NCBI RefSeq assembly: GCF_040066175.1 | Contig: NZ_JBEAAM010000001.1 | Span: forward strand, 1 to 64,000 | Source: Solimonas sp040066175 | GTDB taxonomy: Bacteria; Pseudomonadota; Gammaproteobacteria; Nevskiales; Nevskiaceae | DNA length: 64,000 nucleotides | Direction: 5' to 3' | In this document: positions 9,064-22,314 of the stretch, piece after piece | Position numbering within the stretch: position 1 is the stretch's first letter | Layout: every line of letters starts with the position of its first letter | Made by a program: the position numbers and the translations under genes | The notes under the pieces: model-generated | Databases searched by the model: none | The model's input: only the letters and a program-made list of their open reading frames with translations | What the model was told of the DNA's origin: nothing

Positions 9064-9899
9064 GATGGCGTCCTCCTCATTCTGATCTGGTATGCCGTGC
9101 GCACCGCATCCACCGTCTGCACGACGTCGTGGGCGCGCACTATAGCGGCCCCCTGCCAAACCGCAAGCGCCGCGCCGGCCAGTCCGCCGGCCAGACGATC
9201 CTGAACAGCGCGTCCGAGCAGGCTGCCGAACAGCGACTTGCGCGACAGCCCGATCAGCACCGGACGGTCGTCCATGGACAGCCGGTCCAGATGCGCCAGC
9301 AGCCGCAGATTGTGCTCGACGGTCTTGCCGAAACCGATCCCGGGATCGAGCACGATGCGACTGCCGGCGATACCGGCGGCGTGACAAACACGCACGCGCT
9401 GGTCGAGAAAGCCGCGCACCTCGTCGAGCACGTCGTCGTAGACCGGCGCCAGCTGCATGGTGCGCGGTTCGCCCTGCATGTGCATCAGGCAGACCGCGGC
9501 TCCCGCGGCGACGACCGCCTCGATCGCGCCGGGGATGCGCAGCGCGTACACGTCGTTGACGATCTCGGCGCCGGCGGCGCAGGCGGCGCGCATCACTGCA
9601 GGCTTCGAGGTATCGACGGAGATCACCACGTCCGAACGCTCGCGCAGCCGCTCGATGACCGGCACGACGCGATCGAGTTCCTCCTGCTCGTCCACGGGCG
9701 CTGCCCCGGGACGCGTCGATTCTCCGCCGACGTCGATGATCGCGGCACCCTCGTCCACCATCGCCAAGGCGCGCGCCAGCGCCGCCTCGACACCTCGGTA
9801 ACGCCCGCCGTCGGAGAAGGAATCCGGCGTCACGTTGAGCACGCCCATGACGCAGGGCACGCTCAAGTCCAGTCTCCGGGCGGGCAGTTGCAGGTACAC
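9060..9899 (-). CDS. folP: dihydropteroate synthase
   Basis: Condenses p-aminobenzoate with the pterin pyrophosphate in folate synthesis; sulfonamide target. 279 residues with both family signatures: MGVLNVTPDSFSDGGRY near the N-terminus and IIDVGGESTRPGA around residue 58. The phosphate site DPGIGFGKT and the C-terminal IVRAHDV are intact. It lies between ftsH and glmM, overlapping the glmM start by 4 nt. Confidence 0.97.
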   Translation of the reverse strand: MYLQLPARRLDLSVPCVMGVLNVTPDSFSDGGRYRGVEAALARALAMVDEGAAIIDVGGESTRPGAAPVDEQEELDRVVPVIERLRERSDVVISVDTSKPAVMRAACAAGAEIVNDVYALRIPGAIEAVVAAGAAVCLMHMQGEPRTMQLAPVYDDVLDEVRGFLDQRVRVCHAAGIAGSRIVLDPGIGFGKTVEHNLRLLAHLDRLSMDDRPVLIGLSRKSLFGSLLGRAVQDRLAGGLAGAALAVWQGAAIVRAHDVVQTVDAVRTAYQIRMRRTPS

Positions 9900-9910
9900 G
9901 GCGGCAACGC

Positions 9911-9938
9911 AGAAGGGCCGGCGTATGCCGGCCCTTCT
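9911..9938 (-). terminator. hairpin between ftsH and folP
   Basis: A perfect 12-bp stem (AGAAGGGCCGGC with its complement) closed by a 4-nt loop sits 16 nt after the ftsH stop and 11 nt before folP. There is no long U-run, so it may act as a weak terminator, a pause or an mRNA-stability element rather than a full stop. Confidence 0.6.
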
Positions 9939-9954
9939 AGTCTAGGTCAGCGGG

Positions 9955-11877
<1,923 letters not shown>

Positions 11878-11958
11878 TTCAGTTCCTCGATGGCCGCGCC
11901 TTCGAACGCGGATCCTGCACGCTGCGCACCCGGTCGGGTGCTCCCAGCTATCAGAACA

Positions 11959-12588
11959 CTACACCGCATGAAAGTTGCGCGCCAGCAGATAAACCTCGCT
12001 GCTGCGCGGACGGGAGGCCTTCGGCTTGCGGATATGGACCGTCTCGAACGAGGCACGCAGCGTCTTGACATAGGGCTCGAAGCCCTCGCCCTGGAACGCC
12101 TTCACCAGCAGCGTGCCGCGCGGCTTGAGATGCGCCTTGGCGAACTCCAGCGCCAGCTCGCACAGATAGATCGAGCCGGCCTGGTCGGCCGCCTCCACGC
12201 CGCTGATGTTGGGCGCCATGTCGCTCATCACGACATCGACCATCTGGTCGCCCACGCGAGCCTCCAGCCGGTGCAGCACCGCGTCCTCGCGGAAGTCGCC
12301 GATGAGAATATCGACGCCGGGAATCGGCTCGAACGGCAGGATGTCCAGAGCGAACAGCTGCCCGCGGCTGCCCAGCAAGGGCCGTGCGACCTGGCTCCAG
12401 CCACCGGGCGCCGCGCCCAGATCGACGACGATCTGGCCCGGCTTGAGGATGCGGTCCTTTTCCTGGATTTCCTTGAGCTTGAACGCCGCGCGCGAGCGCA
12501 GACCGAGCCGCCGCGCTTCCTGGACGTAAGGATCGGTTTCATGTTCGGCCAACCATCGGGCCGAGCTGGGGCGGCGTTTCTGAGTCAT
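11959..12588 (-). CDS. rlmE: 23S rRNA (uridine(2552)-2'-O)-methyltransferase RlmE
   Basis: Methylates U2552 of 23S rRNA in late 50S assembly. From the ATG at 12588 (MTQKRRPSSARWLAEHETD) it has 209 residues, the same length as E. coli RlmE. The SAM site VVDLGAAPGGWSQV and the catalytic Asp in MSDMAPNISG are intact, as are Lys in LLVKAFQGEGF and Glu in SSEVYLLARNF. It lies between greA and ftsH. The small CRS1-YhbY-type gene often found divergently next to rlmE is absent here. Confidence 0.96.
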   Translation of the reverse strand: MTQKRRPSSARWLAEHETDPYVQEARRLGLRSRAAFKLKEIQEKDRILKPGQIVVDLGAAPGGWSQVARPLLGSRGQLFALDILPFEPIPGVDILIGDFREDAVLHRLEARVGDQMVDVVMSDMAPNISGVEAADQAGSIYLCELALEFAKAHLKPRGTLLVKAFQGEGFEPYVKTLRASFETVHIRKPKASRPRSSEVYLLARNFHAV

Positions 12589-12658
12589 CCGGTACGACGT
12601 GACGGGCCGGTCACGGTTAAAGAGCGGCAGGACGGGACTGCCCGCCGCCCGCTCGCTG

Positions 12659-13135
12659 CTATATGTAGTGCACCTTGACGATTTCAAGCTCGCGCGCCCC
12701 GGCCGGGGTCATCACCTGCACGATGTCGCCCTCGTTCTTGCCGATCAAGGCCCGGGCGATCGGAGAATTCACCGAGATCAGGCCGCTCTTGGCATCCGCC
12801 TCGTCCTCGCCGACGATCTGGTAGCGCATCTCGTCACCAGAGTCGGCGTCGGCCAGATCGACCGTCACGCCGAACACGATCCGGCCGGAGGCCGGCATCT
12901 GCGATACGTCGATGACCTGCGCGGAACCGAGCTTGGACTCGATTTCCTGGATACGCCCTTCGTTGAAGCCGTGCTGCTCGCGCGCCGCATGGTACTCCGC
13001 GTTCTCACGCAGGTCGCCCTGCTTGCGCGCCTCCTCGATCGCCGCGATGATCTTCGGACGCAGTTCGCCCTTGCGGTACTTCAGTTCTTCGCGCAGCTTG
13101 TCGGCGCCGCGGGCCGTCATCGGAATCTTGCTCAT
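12659..13135 (-). CDS. greA: transcription elongation factor GreA
   Basis: Rescues backtracked RNA polymerase by stimulating cleavage of the nascent transcript. From the ATG at 13135 (MSKIPMTARGADKLREEL) it has 158 residues, the standard length. The N-terminal coiled coil contains the acidic tip DLRENAEYHAA, and the C-terminal FKBP-like domain ends in PAGARELEIVKVHYI. The frame is open further upstream, but only this start matches the family. It follows carB by 168 nt. Confidence 0.97.
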   Translation of the reverse strand: MSKIPMTARGADKLREELKYRKGELRPKIIAAIEEARKQGDLRENAEYHAAREQHGFNEGRIQEIESKLGSAQVIDVSQMPASGRIVFGVTVDLADADSGDEMRYQIVGEDEADAKSGLISVNSPIARALIGKNEGDIVQVMTPAGARELEIVKVHYI

Positions 13136-13182
13136 GAGTCGTTGTGGCGTGATTTGAAAGTCGTGGCCAGTGAGGCGGATCA

Positions 13183-13207
13183 GGAAACAGTCCAGTGAAC
13201 TGTTTCC
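13183..13207 (-). terminator. possible hairpin after carB
   Basis: A 9-bp perfect stem GGAAACAGT/ACTGTTTCC with a 7-nt loop lies in the 168-nt space between carB and greA, about 100 nt after the carB stop. The following bases are not U-rich, so terminator function is uncertain. The rest of this space shows no gene. Confidence 0.4.
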
Positions 13208-13303
13208 CCGCCGAACGGCCACGGCTTGCGCAGGACGCGCACCCAAAGGAATGCCCGCCGCGCCGGCGCGGCAGGCCCTATCGAATGGTGCCGCGAATGG
13301 TAC

Positions 13304-16534
<3,231 letters not shown>

Positions 16535-16548
16535 GTCTTCGCTGCGGC

Positions 16549-17679
16549 TCAGTCGGCCATCATCTCGATGAAGCGGTCGAACAGTTCACCGACGTCGTGT
16601 GGGCCGGGACTCGCCTCGGGATGCCCCTGGAAGCTGAACGCCGGCGCATCCTTGACGCGCAAACCCTGCAGCGATCCATCGAACAGCGAGCGGTGCGTGG
16701 CAACGACGTTGCCGGGCAGCGTCGCCTCGTCCACCGCGAACCCGTGGTTCTGGCTGGTGATCATCACGCGGCCGGATTCCAGGTCCTGCACCGGATGATT
16801 GGCGCCGTGGTGGCCGAACTTCATCTTGATCGTGCGTGCGCCGACGGCCAGGCCGAGGATCTGGTGCCCCAGGCAGATGCCGAACAGCGGCAGCTTGCGC
16901 TGCATGAACGCGCGCGCGGCGGCGATCGCGTAATCACAGGGCTCGGGATCGCCGGGGCCGTTCGACAGCATGACGCCGTCCGGCTTGAGCTGGAGCACCT
17001 CGGCAGCCGGGGTCCGTGCCGGAACGACGGTCACGCTGCAGCCACGATCCACCAGCATGCGCAGGATGTTGCGCTTGACGCCGAAGTCATAGACGACGAC
17101 GTGGCGATCGCCGCGCCCCGGTTCGGTCTCGCGGTTCGTGGCCAGTTCCCAGCTGCCCCGGGTCCAGCGGTAGGCATCCTTGACGCTCACGACCTTGGCC
17201 AGATCCATGCCCTTGAGGCCCGGAAATGCGCGTGCGGCGTCCAGCGCCTTCTTCTCGCTGATGCGTCCGCCGGCGACGATACAGCCGTTCTGCGCGCCCT
17301 TGTCGCGCAGGATGCGCGTCAGCCGGCGCGTGTCGATGCCGGCGATGGCGACGACCCGGTTGGCTTTCAGGTACTCGCGGAAGTCCTGCGTCGAGCGGAA
17401 ATTGCTCGGCCGCCGCGGCACCTCGCGCAGCACCAGTCCGGCGATGTTGACGCGGTCGGACTCGGCATCCTCGGCATTGACGCCGACGTTCCCGATATGC
17501 GGATAGGTCAGCGTGACGATCTGCTCGCGGTACGAGGGATCGGTGAGGATCTCCTGGTAGCCGGTCATCGCGGTGTTGAACACCACTTCGCCGACCGTCT
17601 GGCCGTCGGCGCCGATCGAAACACCCTTGAATATGGAGCCGTCCGCGAGCGCGAGCAGGGCCGGTTTGAGTTCTGGCAT
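16549..17679 (-). CDS. carA: carbamoyl-phosphate synthase small subunit
   Basis: Glutamine amidotransferase subunit that feeds ammonia to CarB. From the ATG at 17679 (MPELKPALLALADGS) it has 376 residues; the frame is open upstream through an in-frame GTG at 17709, but those residues are not family-like and lie in the structured leader. The N-terminal CarA domain is followed by the class I GATase with catalytic Cys in FGICLGHQILGLA and the His/Glu pair in GHPEASPGPHD. It carries its own promoter and an unusual hairpin-containing leader. Confidence 0.98.
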   Translation of the reverse strand: MPELKPALLALADGSIFKGVSIGADGQTVGEVVFNTAMTGYQEILTDPSYREQIVTLTYPHIGNVGVNAEDAESDRVNIAGLVLREVPRRPSNFRSTQDFREYLKANRVVAIAGIDTRRLTRILRDKGAQNGCIVAGGRISEKKALDAARAFPGLKGMDLAKVVSVKDAYRWTRGSWELATNRETEPGRGDRHVVVYDFGVKRNILRMLVDRGCSVTVVPARTPAAEVLQLKPDGVMLSNGPGDPEPCDYAIAAARAFMQRKLPLFGICLGHQILGLAVGARTIKMKFGHHGANHPVQDLESGRVMITSQNHGFAVDEATLPGNVVATHRSLFDGSLQGLRVKDAPAFSFQGHPEASPGPHDVGELFDRFIEMMAD

Positions 17680-17689
17680 GGGTGTCGTT

Positions 17690-17743
17690 CTAATCCGAGC
17701 GTTGCACACTAAAACGGGGGCATGCGCCCCCGTTCAGGATTAG
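17690..17743 (-). promoter_or_regulatory. carAB leader with nested terminator-like hairpin (possible attenuator)
   Basis: Between the carA promoter and the start codon lies a 9-bp perfect stem AACGGGGGC/GCCCCCGTT with a 4-nt loop (17713-17734) followed on the minus strand by TTTTAG, a terminator-like shape. It is enclosed by a second pairing: CTAATCC (17737-17743) at the start of the predicted transcript and GGATTAG (17690-17696) just before the start codon are exact complements. The leader is short, and the hairpin begins within about 10 nt of the predicted +1. It could be an attenuator or pause element for pyrimidine or arginine control, or a terminator for the upstream genes that overlaps the carA promoter. 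Confidence 0.55.
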
Positions 17744-17749
17744 GCGGGC

Positions 17750-17778
17750 ATTATATTGGTGCAGCGCGTCATCGTCCA
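17750..17778 (-). promoter_or_regulatory. sigma-70 promoter of carAB
   Basis: On the minus strand a perfect -10 TATAAT (17750-17755) is preceded by a 17-nt spacer and -35 TGGACG (17773-17778, 4 of 6). Predicted transcription starts near 17741-17744, about 65 nt before carA. It lies just after the end of the radical SAM gene. Confidence 0.65.
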
Positions 17779-17798
17779 CGTTTTTTTGGTCTTTTTCT

Positions 17799-18878
17799 TC
17801 AGATCTCCAGGCCGAGCTGGTCGCCGCTGCGCGGCGGCACGCGGAAGTGCGCAGTGGACAGGCCGGAGAAGCGCTCGGTGTTGAGCCCCAGCCGCCGGCA
17901 GGCGGCGCGGAAGCGCTGCGCGATGACGTCCGCCAGAACGCCCTGCCCGCGCATGCGCGTGGCGTAATCGCTGTCGTAATCCCGGCCGCCGCGCGTCTGC
18001 CGGACCAGACTCATGACGTGATCGGCGCGCAGCGGCAGATGGGTCTGCAGCCAGTCGCGGAACAGGTCCCTGACCTCGTAGGGCAGACGCAACATCGTGT
18101 AGCTGGCGTGCCGGGCGCCGGCGTCGCGCGCCGCTTCGAGCACCCGCTCCATCTCGGCATCGTTCACGGCCGGAATCACCGGCGAGAACATCACCATCAC
18201 CGGCACACCGGCATCGGCGAGCCGACGCATCACGCGCAGGCGCGTCGCCGGCGCCGACTCGCGCGGTTCCAGCGTGCGCTTGAGTTCCGGATCGAGAGTC
18301 GTGATCGAGATCGCGACCATCACCAGCTGGTCGCGCGCCATCACGGCCAGCAGATCCAGATCGCGCTCGATGATCGCTGCGCCCTTGGTGACGATGCCGA
18401 CCGGGTGACGGAAGCGCGCGAGCACTTCGAGAATGCCGCGCGTGATGCCGAGCCTGCGCTCGACCGGCTGCCAGGGGTCCGTATTGGCGCCCAGCGATAT
18501 CCACTCGGGCCGGTAGCCGGGCTTGCGCAGCTCCTCTTCCAGCAGCGCTGCGGCATCGGGCTTGTAGAACAGCTTGGTCTCGAAATCGAGGCCCGGCGAG
18601 AGATTCAGATACGCGTGCGCCGGCCGCGCGTAGCAGTACACGCAGCCATGCTCGCAGCCCCGGTAGGGATTGACCGATTGCGTGAACGGAATGTCGGGCG
18701 AATCGTTGCGGGTGATGATCGTGCGCGCATGGTCGATGAAGAGTTCGGTCGTTGGCGGCGGCGCATCCTCGTCGTGCGGCCAGTCCTCGTCGAAGTCCTC
18801 GCGCCGGCGGCTCTCGAAGCGACCTTCGGGATTGAGGCGCGTCCCGCGCCCGCGGATGGGCTTTTCCGGGTCGCTCAC
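17799..18878 (-). CDS. PA0069-type radical SAM protein
   Basis: Radical S-adenosylmethionine protein of unknown reaction, related to spore photolyase-like (SplB/Rv2578c/PA0069) proteins. 359 residues from the GTG at 18878, 7 nt after the GNAT gene; the open frame upstream is the shadow of that gene. The cluster motif CEHGCVYCYARP places Cys at about 75, 79 and 82, and the residues after it (HAYLNLSPGLDFETKLF) are typical of this family. The acidic N-terminus (DFDEDWPHDEDAP) precedes the TIM-barrel core. It is inserted with a GNAT enzyme between dapB and carA, which are adjacent in many relatives. Substrate unknown. Confidence 0.85.
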   Translation of the reverse strand: MSDPEKPIRGRGTRLNPEGRFESRRREDFDEDWPHDEDAPPPTTELFIDHARTIITRNDSPDIPFTQSVNPYRGCEHGCVYCYARPAHAYLNLSPGLDFETKLFYKPDAAALLEEELRKPGYRPEWISLGANTDPWQPVERRLGITRGILEVLARFRHPVGIVTKGAAIIERDLDLLAVMARDQLVMVAISITTLDPELKRTLEPRESAPATRLRVMRRLADAGVPVMVMFSPVIPAVNDAEMERVLEAARDAGARHASYTMLRLPYEVRDLFRDWLQTHLPLRADHVMSLVRQTRGGRDYDSDYATRMRGQGVLADVIAQRFRAACRRLGLNTERFSGLSTAHFRVPPRSGDQLGLEI

Positions 18879-18885
18879 GCCGACC

Positions 18886-19371
18886 TCAGCGCCGCTCCGC
18901 GGCCAGCGCACGCAGGGCGTCACCGCTGACGCGGTGCATGATCCAGTCCGTGAGCGGCCGTGCGCCCAGGCGTTGATAGAACGCGATCGCCGGGGCGTTC
19001 CAGTCGAGCACGGCCCATTCGAAACGACCGCAGCCGCGTTCGACCGCGACCGCAGCCACGGCAGACAGCAGCCGGCGCCCCAGTCCGCGGCCGCGGTGCT
19101 CCGGTCGCACGAACAGATCCTCCAGGTAGAGGCCCGGCTTGCCGAGGAAGGTCGAGTAGTTGTGGAAGTACAGCGCAAAGCCCAGTGCCTGCCCGCCTTC
19201 CCACGCAATCAGCGCCTCCGCGTAGCGGCGCTCGTCGAACAAGGACTGGCGCAACGCGTCTTCTGTGGCCGTGACCTCGTCGAGCAGCTTCTCGTACTCG
19301 GCCAGTGCGCGGATCAGCTCCAGCAGCACCGGCACGTCGGCCGCCGTCGCGGCGCGGATATCCACGGCCAT
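18886..19371 (-). CDS. GNAT family N-acetyltransferase
   Basis: 161 residues starting MAVDIRAATAADVPVLLELI, a complete GNAT fold. The acetyl-CoA loop is in LFVRPEHRGRGLGRRLL (motif A), followed by FEWAVLDWNAPAIAFYQRLGARPL, typical of spermidine/spermine-type or generic GNATs (similar in style to diamine acetyltransferases). The start lies 2 nt after the dapB stop, so it is probably translated from the same message. Substrate cannot be assigned from sequence. Confidence 0.85.
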   Translation of the reverse strand: MAVDIRAATAADVPVLLELIRALAEYEKLLDEVTATEDALRQSLFDERRYAEALIAWEGGQALGFALYFHNYSTFLGKPGLYLEDLFVRPEHRGRGLGRRLLSAVAAVAVERGCGRFEWAVLDWNAPAIAFYQRLGARPLTDWIMHRVSGDALRALAAERR

Positions 19372-19373
19372 CG

Positions 19374-20177
19374 TCACAGGCCCAGCACGTCGCGCATCGA
19401 GTACAGGCCCGGCGCACGACCCTTCAGCCAGGCCGCCGCACGCACCGCACCGCGGGCGAAATTCTGGCGGCTGCTGGCCTTGTGCGCAATCTCGACACGC
19501 TCGCCCTCGCCCAAAAACATCACCGTGTGGTCGCCGACGACGTCGCCGCCGCGCACGGTCGCGAAGCCGATGGCGCCCTTCGCGCGGGCGCCGGTGTGGC
19601 CCTCGCGGGCATAGACCGCATGCGCCTTGAGATCGATGCCGGCGCCGCGCGCGACCGCCTCGCCCATCGCCAGAGCCGTGCCCGAAGGCGCATCGACCTT
19701 TTGGCGATGATGGGCCTCGACGATCTCGATGTCGAAGTCGTCGGCGAGAACGCGCGCCGCCTCTTCGAGCAATTTCAGGCACAGATTGACGCCGACACTG
19801 AAATTGGCGGCGAGCACGATCGGGATGCGTTCGGCCGCCCTCTCGACCTGCGCCTTCTGCTCGGGGCTGAAGCCGGTCGTGCCGATGACCATCGCCTTGC
19901 CCGCCGCCGTGCAGACCTGCAGCGCGGCGAGTGTGCCATCCGGGCGGGTGAAGTCGATCAGCACGTCGAAGTCGGCCGCGCAGGCCGCCAGATCGTCGCG
20001 GATGGCTACTCCGGCGGGTGCGAGCCCCGCCAGCGCCGCCGCGTCGCGGCCCAGTTCGGAATGACCCGCCCGCTCGAACGCCACGCCCAGCCGTACCGCA
20101 GGGTTCTGCGCCGCGGCCTCGATCACGGATCGGCCCATGCGCCCGGTGGCACCGAGTACGGCGATACGAGTAGGCAT
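19374..20177 (-). CDS. dapB: 4-hydroxy-tetrahydrodipicolinate reductase
   Basis: NAD(P)H-dependent step of lysine and diaminopimelate synthesis. 267 residues from the ATG at 20177 (MPTRIAVLGATGRMGRSVIE), preceded by GGAG. The nucleotide site GATGRMGR and the catalytic signature EAHHRQKVDAPSGTAL (His-His and Lys) are intact, with tetramer-forming C-terminal strands. First gene of the dapB-GNAT-radical SAM group upstream of carAB. Confidence 0.97.
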   Translation of the reverse strand: MPTRIAVLGATGRMGRSVIEAAAQNPAVRLGVAFERAGHSELGRDAAALAGLAPAGVAIRDDLAACAADFDVLIDFTRPDGTLAALQVCTAAGKAMVIGTTGFSPEQKAQVERAAERIPIVLAANFSVGVNLCLKLLEEAARVLADDFDIEIVEAHHRQKVDAPSGTALAMGEAVARGAGIDLKAHAVYAREGHTGARAKGAIGFATVRGGDVVGDHTVMFLGEGERVEIAHKASSRQNFARGAVRAAAWLKGRAPGLYSMRDVLGL

Positions 20178-20226
20178 GCGCGCTCCAGCTGGACGGGGGC
20201 GCATAGCTTACCCGCTGTCGGGCCAG

Positions 20227-21171
20227 CTACAGCTCGACTTCGTGCGGCTCCGCAGCGAACGCAAACGCCAGCGCGCCCTCGCCGACGTTGGCGCCGCCGG
20301 TGATGCTCATGATGCTCTCGAACACCTCGACGTTCTTGCGCCGGCAGGTGCGGATCAGCTCGTCGTAGCCGGGCAGCTTGCGCATGTCCGCGAGATCGCC
20401 GCCGTAGCACAGCGACACCGTGGGCGTCATCAGCCCCGCCGTCACCCGCTTCTCGATGTAGCCGAAGGCCTTCTGTGCCGCATCGTCGAAATGCCGCAGC
20501 TTGGCCACGGGACCGGTTTCGTTGCGGTAGGCACGCAGCAGCGGCTTGATGTCCAGCGCGGTGCCGAGCATCGCCCCGACCAGGCCGATACTGCGATCGC
20601 CGCGCTTCTGCGCCCGTTTGCGCAGGTGGTTCAGATCGCGCGGGATCATGTAGCCGTAGGTGTTCTGGATCAGCTGGTCGAGCCGCTCGCGGATCTTGTT
20701 CGGGTTGCCGACGCCGTCCTGGATCATGCGCACCGTCTCGACGGCCGTGATCGCCTGGCCGGCGAACAGGTTCTGCGAATCGATCACGCGCAGCGAGAAC
20801 GGACCCGCGACGCCGGCAGCCGACCGCACCGGCTTGTATTCGCTCAGGATCGCGAACGACGCCTTCACCGCGTTCTCGTAGATCGGACTGCGGCTGCTGG
20901 CGATCGTCAGGCAGACGACGAAGTCGTACTGCGTGACCAAATCATTGAGGAAGAACTCCTTGATCTGCTCGGGCGAGAACGCCGACGTGCCCGCGTCCGC
21001 CGCGGCACTCATGTGGTTGCGGTAGAAGTCGAGCGTCGCCTCCGGCTCGCGCCGATCGACGAAATCGCGCCCCTCCAGATGGATCGTGATCGGCAGGATG
21101 CCGATGCGATGCTGCTCGATGTAGTCGCGCGGCAGATCACAGGCCGAATCGACGACGAGTCCAATGCGCAT
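20227..21171 (-). CDS. DegV family protein
   Basis: 314 residues of the DegV fold, whose members bind fatty acids and, in Gram-positive bacteria, present them to fatty acid kinase. The start MRIGLVVDSACDLPRDYIEQ with VDSACDLP, the central TSAFSPEQIKEFF and CLTIASSRSPIYENA, and the C-terminal LCYGGD match the family. A strong GGAGG-type ribosome site precedes the ATG. It follows the MazG-like gene by 66 nt. No partner kinase is visible nearby, so its role here is unknown. Confidence 0.9.
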   Translation of the reverse strand: MRIGLVVDSACDLPRDYIEQHRIGILPITIHLEGRDFVDRREPEATLDFYRNHMSAAADAGTSAFSPEQIKEFFLNDLVTQYDFVVCLTIASSRSPIYENAVKASFAILSEYKPVRSAAGVAGPFSLRVIDSQNLFAGQAITAVETVRMIQDGVGNPNKIRERLDQLIQNTYGYMIPRDLNHLRKRAQKRGDRSIGLVGAMLGTALDIKPLLRAYRNETGPVAKLRHFDDAAQKAFGYIEKRVTAGLMTPTVSLCYGGDLADMRKLPGYDELIRTCRRKNVEVFESIMSITGGANVGEGALAFAFAAEPHEVEL

Positions 21172-21237
21172 GCTTTCCCCCTCCTGCCCCGCCGGCGCCC
21201 CCGCACCGGCTCGATCTCGCGCCCGGATGCCGGGCGC

Positions 21238-21621
21238 TCAGAGTGCACCTTGCTTTTCGAGACGCTTGGCATCCTGCCAGAGCGCCTCCATTGCATCCAG
21301 GCGCCGCGCGTCCCCGATCGGCGGCAACGCTCCCAGCCGTGCCGTGATGTAGGCGAAGCGCCGGCTGAATTTTGCATTCGTCCGCGCCAAGGCCGATACC
21401 GGGTCAACCCTCAGGTGGCGCGCCAGGTTGACTGCCATGAACAACAGGTCGCCGAGCTCGTCCTCGGCTTCGTCACGGCTGCCGCATGCGGCCTGCTGCA
21501 ACTCGCCGACCTCTTCGGCGAGCTTGTCCCACAGTTCGTCGAGATGGCGCCAGTCGAATCCCAGCGCCGCGGCGTCCCGCTGCAGGTCCATGGCCTCCTT
21601 CAGCGGCTCGTGCCCGCTCAC
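21238..21621 (-). CDS. short MazG-like nucleotide pyrophosphohydrolase domain protein
   Basis: 127 residues starting at a GTG that shares GTGA with the stop of the Nudix gene. The metal-binding MazG pattern LAEEVGELQQA followed by DEAEDELGDLLFMAVNLAR is complete. E. coli MazG has two such domains (about 260 residues); only one, corresponding to the C-terminal half, is present, and the ending (MEALWQDAKRLEKQG) also resembles that half. It likely hydrolyses nucleoside triphosphates to monophosphates as a dimer or tetramer. Confidence 0.85.
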   Translation of the reverse strand: MSGHEPLKEAMDLQRDAAALGFDWRHLDELWDKLAEEVGELQQAACGSRDEAEDELGDLLFMAVNLARHLRVDPVSALARTNAKFSRRFAYITARLGALPPIGDARRLDAMEALWQDAKRLEKQGAL

Positions 21622-22268
21622 CGGCGCGCGACCTTCTGCGCCAGATTCCACAACATGCCGGCGGTGGCACCCCAGATGCGGTGGCCCTGCCAGTTCAGCT
21701 CGAAGAACGGCACATTCAGGCCGTCGCGCGACAGCAGCCTGCGTTCGTAGCTGGCCGGATCGAGCAGGAACGACAGCGGCGCCTCGAATACCTCGGCCAC
21801 TTCGTTTGCGTCGATGTGCAACTCCGGTTCGCCCTCGATCAGACCGACGACCGGGGTCACGACGTAGCGCGTCAGCGTCGGGTAATCGTCGAGATAACCG
21901 ATGACCTCGACCCGCGCCGGATCGATGCCGACCTCCTCGCGCGCCTCGCGCAGCGCGTTGTCCACGGCGTCGCGGTCGGCGTCGTCGCGGCCGCCGCCCG
22001 GAAAACTGATCTGCCCGCTGTGCGCGCGCAGGTGGCGCGCGCGCACCGTGAACAGCATCGACAGTTCGCCGCGACGGCGGATCACCGGAGCGAGCACCGC
22101 CGCCGGGCGCAGGCTGCCGAGCACGGCCGGCGCCAGCAGCCGGTCGAGCTTGAACGGCAACTCCAGACCCGACAGCGGCCGCGGCGCTTCGAGCCCGGTA
22201 CCCGCGAGCGCGCCGCGCAGGCGGCGCTCGATGTCGGTACTCGTGATTACCGGCAAGGTGGATGTCAT
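21618..22268 (-). CDS. CoA pyrophosphatase-like Nudix hydrolase
   Basis: 216 residues. The Nudix box runs from GGGRDDADRDAVDNALREAR into EEVG (residues about 92-115) and is preceded by SGQISFPGG, the UPF0035/CoA-specific signature of NudL proteins, which split CoA into phosphopantetheine and ADP. Translation is coupled to the MazG-like gene, suggesting a shared housecleaning role. A -10 box TAAACT lies only 6 nt upstream of the ATG, predicting a leaderless message. Confidence 0.88.
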   Translation of the reverse strand: MTSTLPVITSTDIERRLRGALAGTGLEAPRPLSGLELPFKLDRLLAPAVLGSLRPAAVLAPVIRRRGELSMLFTVRARHLRAHSGQISFPGGGRDDADRDAVDNALREAREEVGIDPARVEVIGYLDDYPTLTRYVVTPVVGLIEGEPELHIDANEVAEVFEAPLSFLLDPASYERRLLSRDGLNVPFFELNWQGHRIWGATAGMLWNLAQKVARR

Positions 22269-22274
22269 GCCGCG

Positions 22275-22280
22275 AGTTTA
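22275..22280 (-). promoter_or_regulatory. -10 box of the Nudix gene (leaderless)
   Basis: TAAACT on the minus strand ends 6 nt before the ATG at 22268, so transcription should begin at or within a base of the start codon. It shares the 46-nt divergent space with the thioesterase promoter. Confidence 0.5.
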
Positions 22281-22302
22281 GCGGATACGGCCCGGCGTTC
22301 CT

Positions 22303-22308
22303 TACAAT
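22303..22308 (+). promoter_or_regulatory. -10 box of the first thioesterase gene (leaderless)
   Basis: TACAAT (5 of 6) ends 6 nt before the ATG at 22315, predicting a transcript that starts at the initiation codon. No ribosome-binding site fits in the gap. The -35 region is weak. Confidence 0.55.
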
Positions 22309-22314
22309 CGCGCC

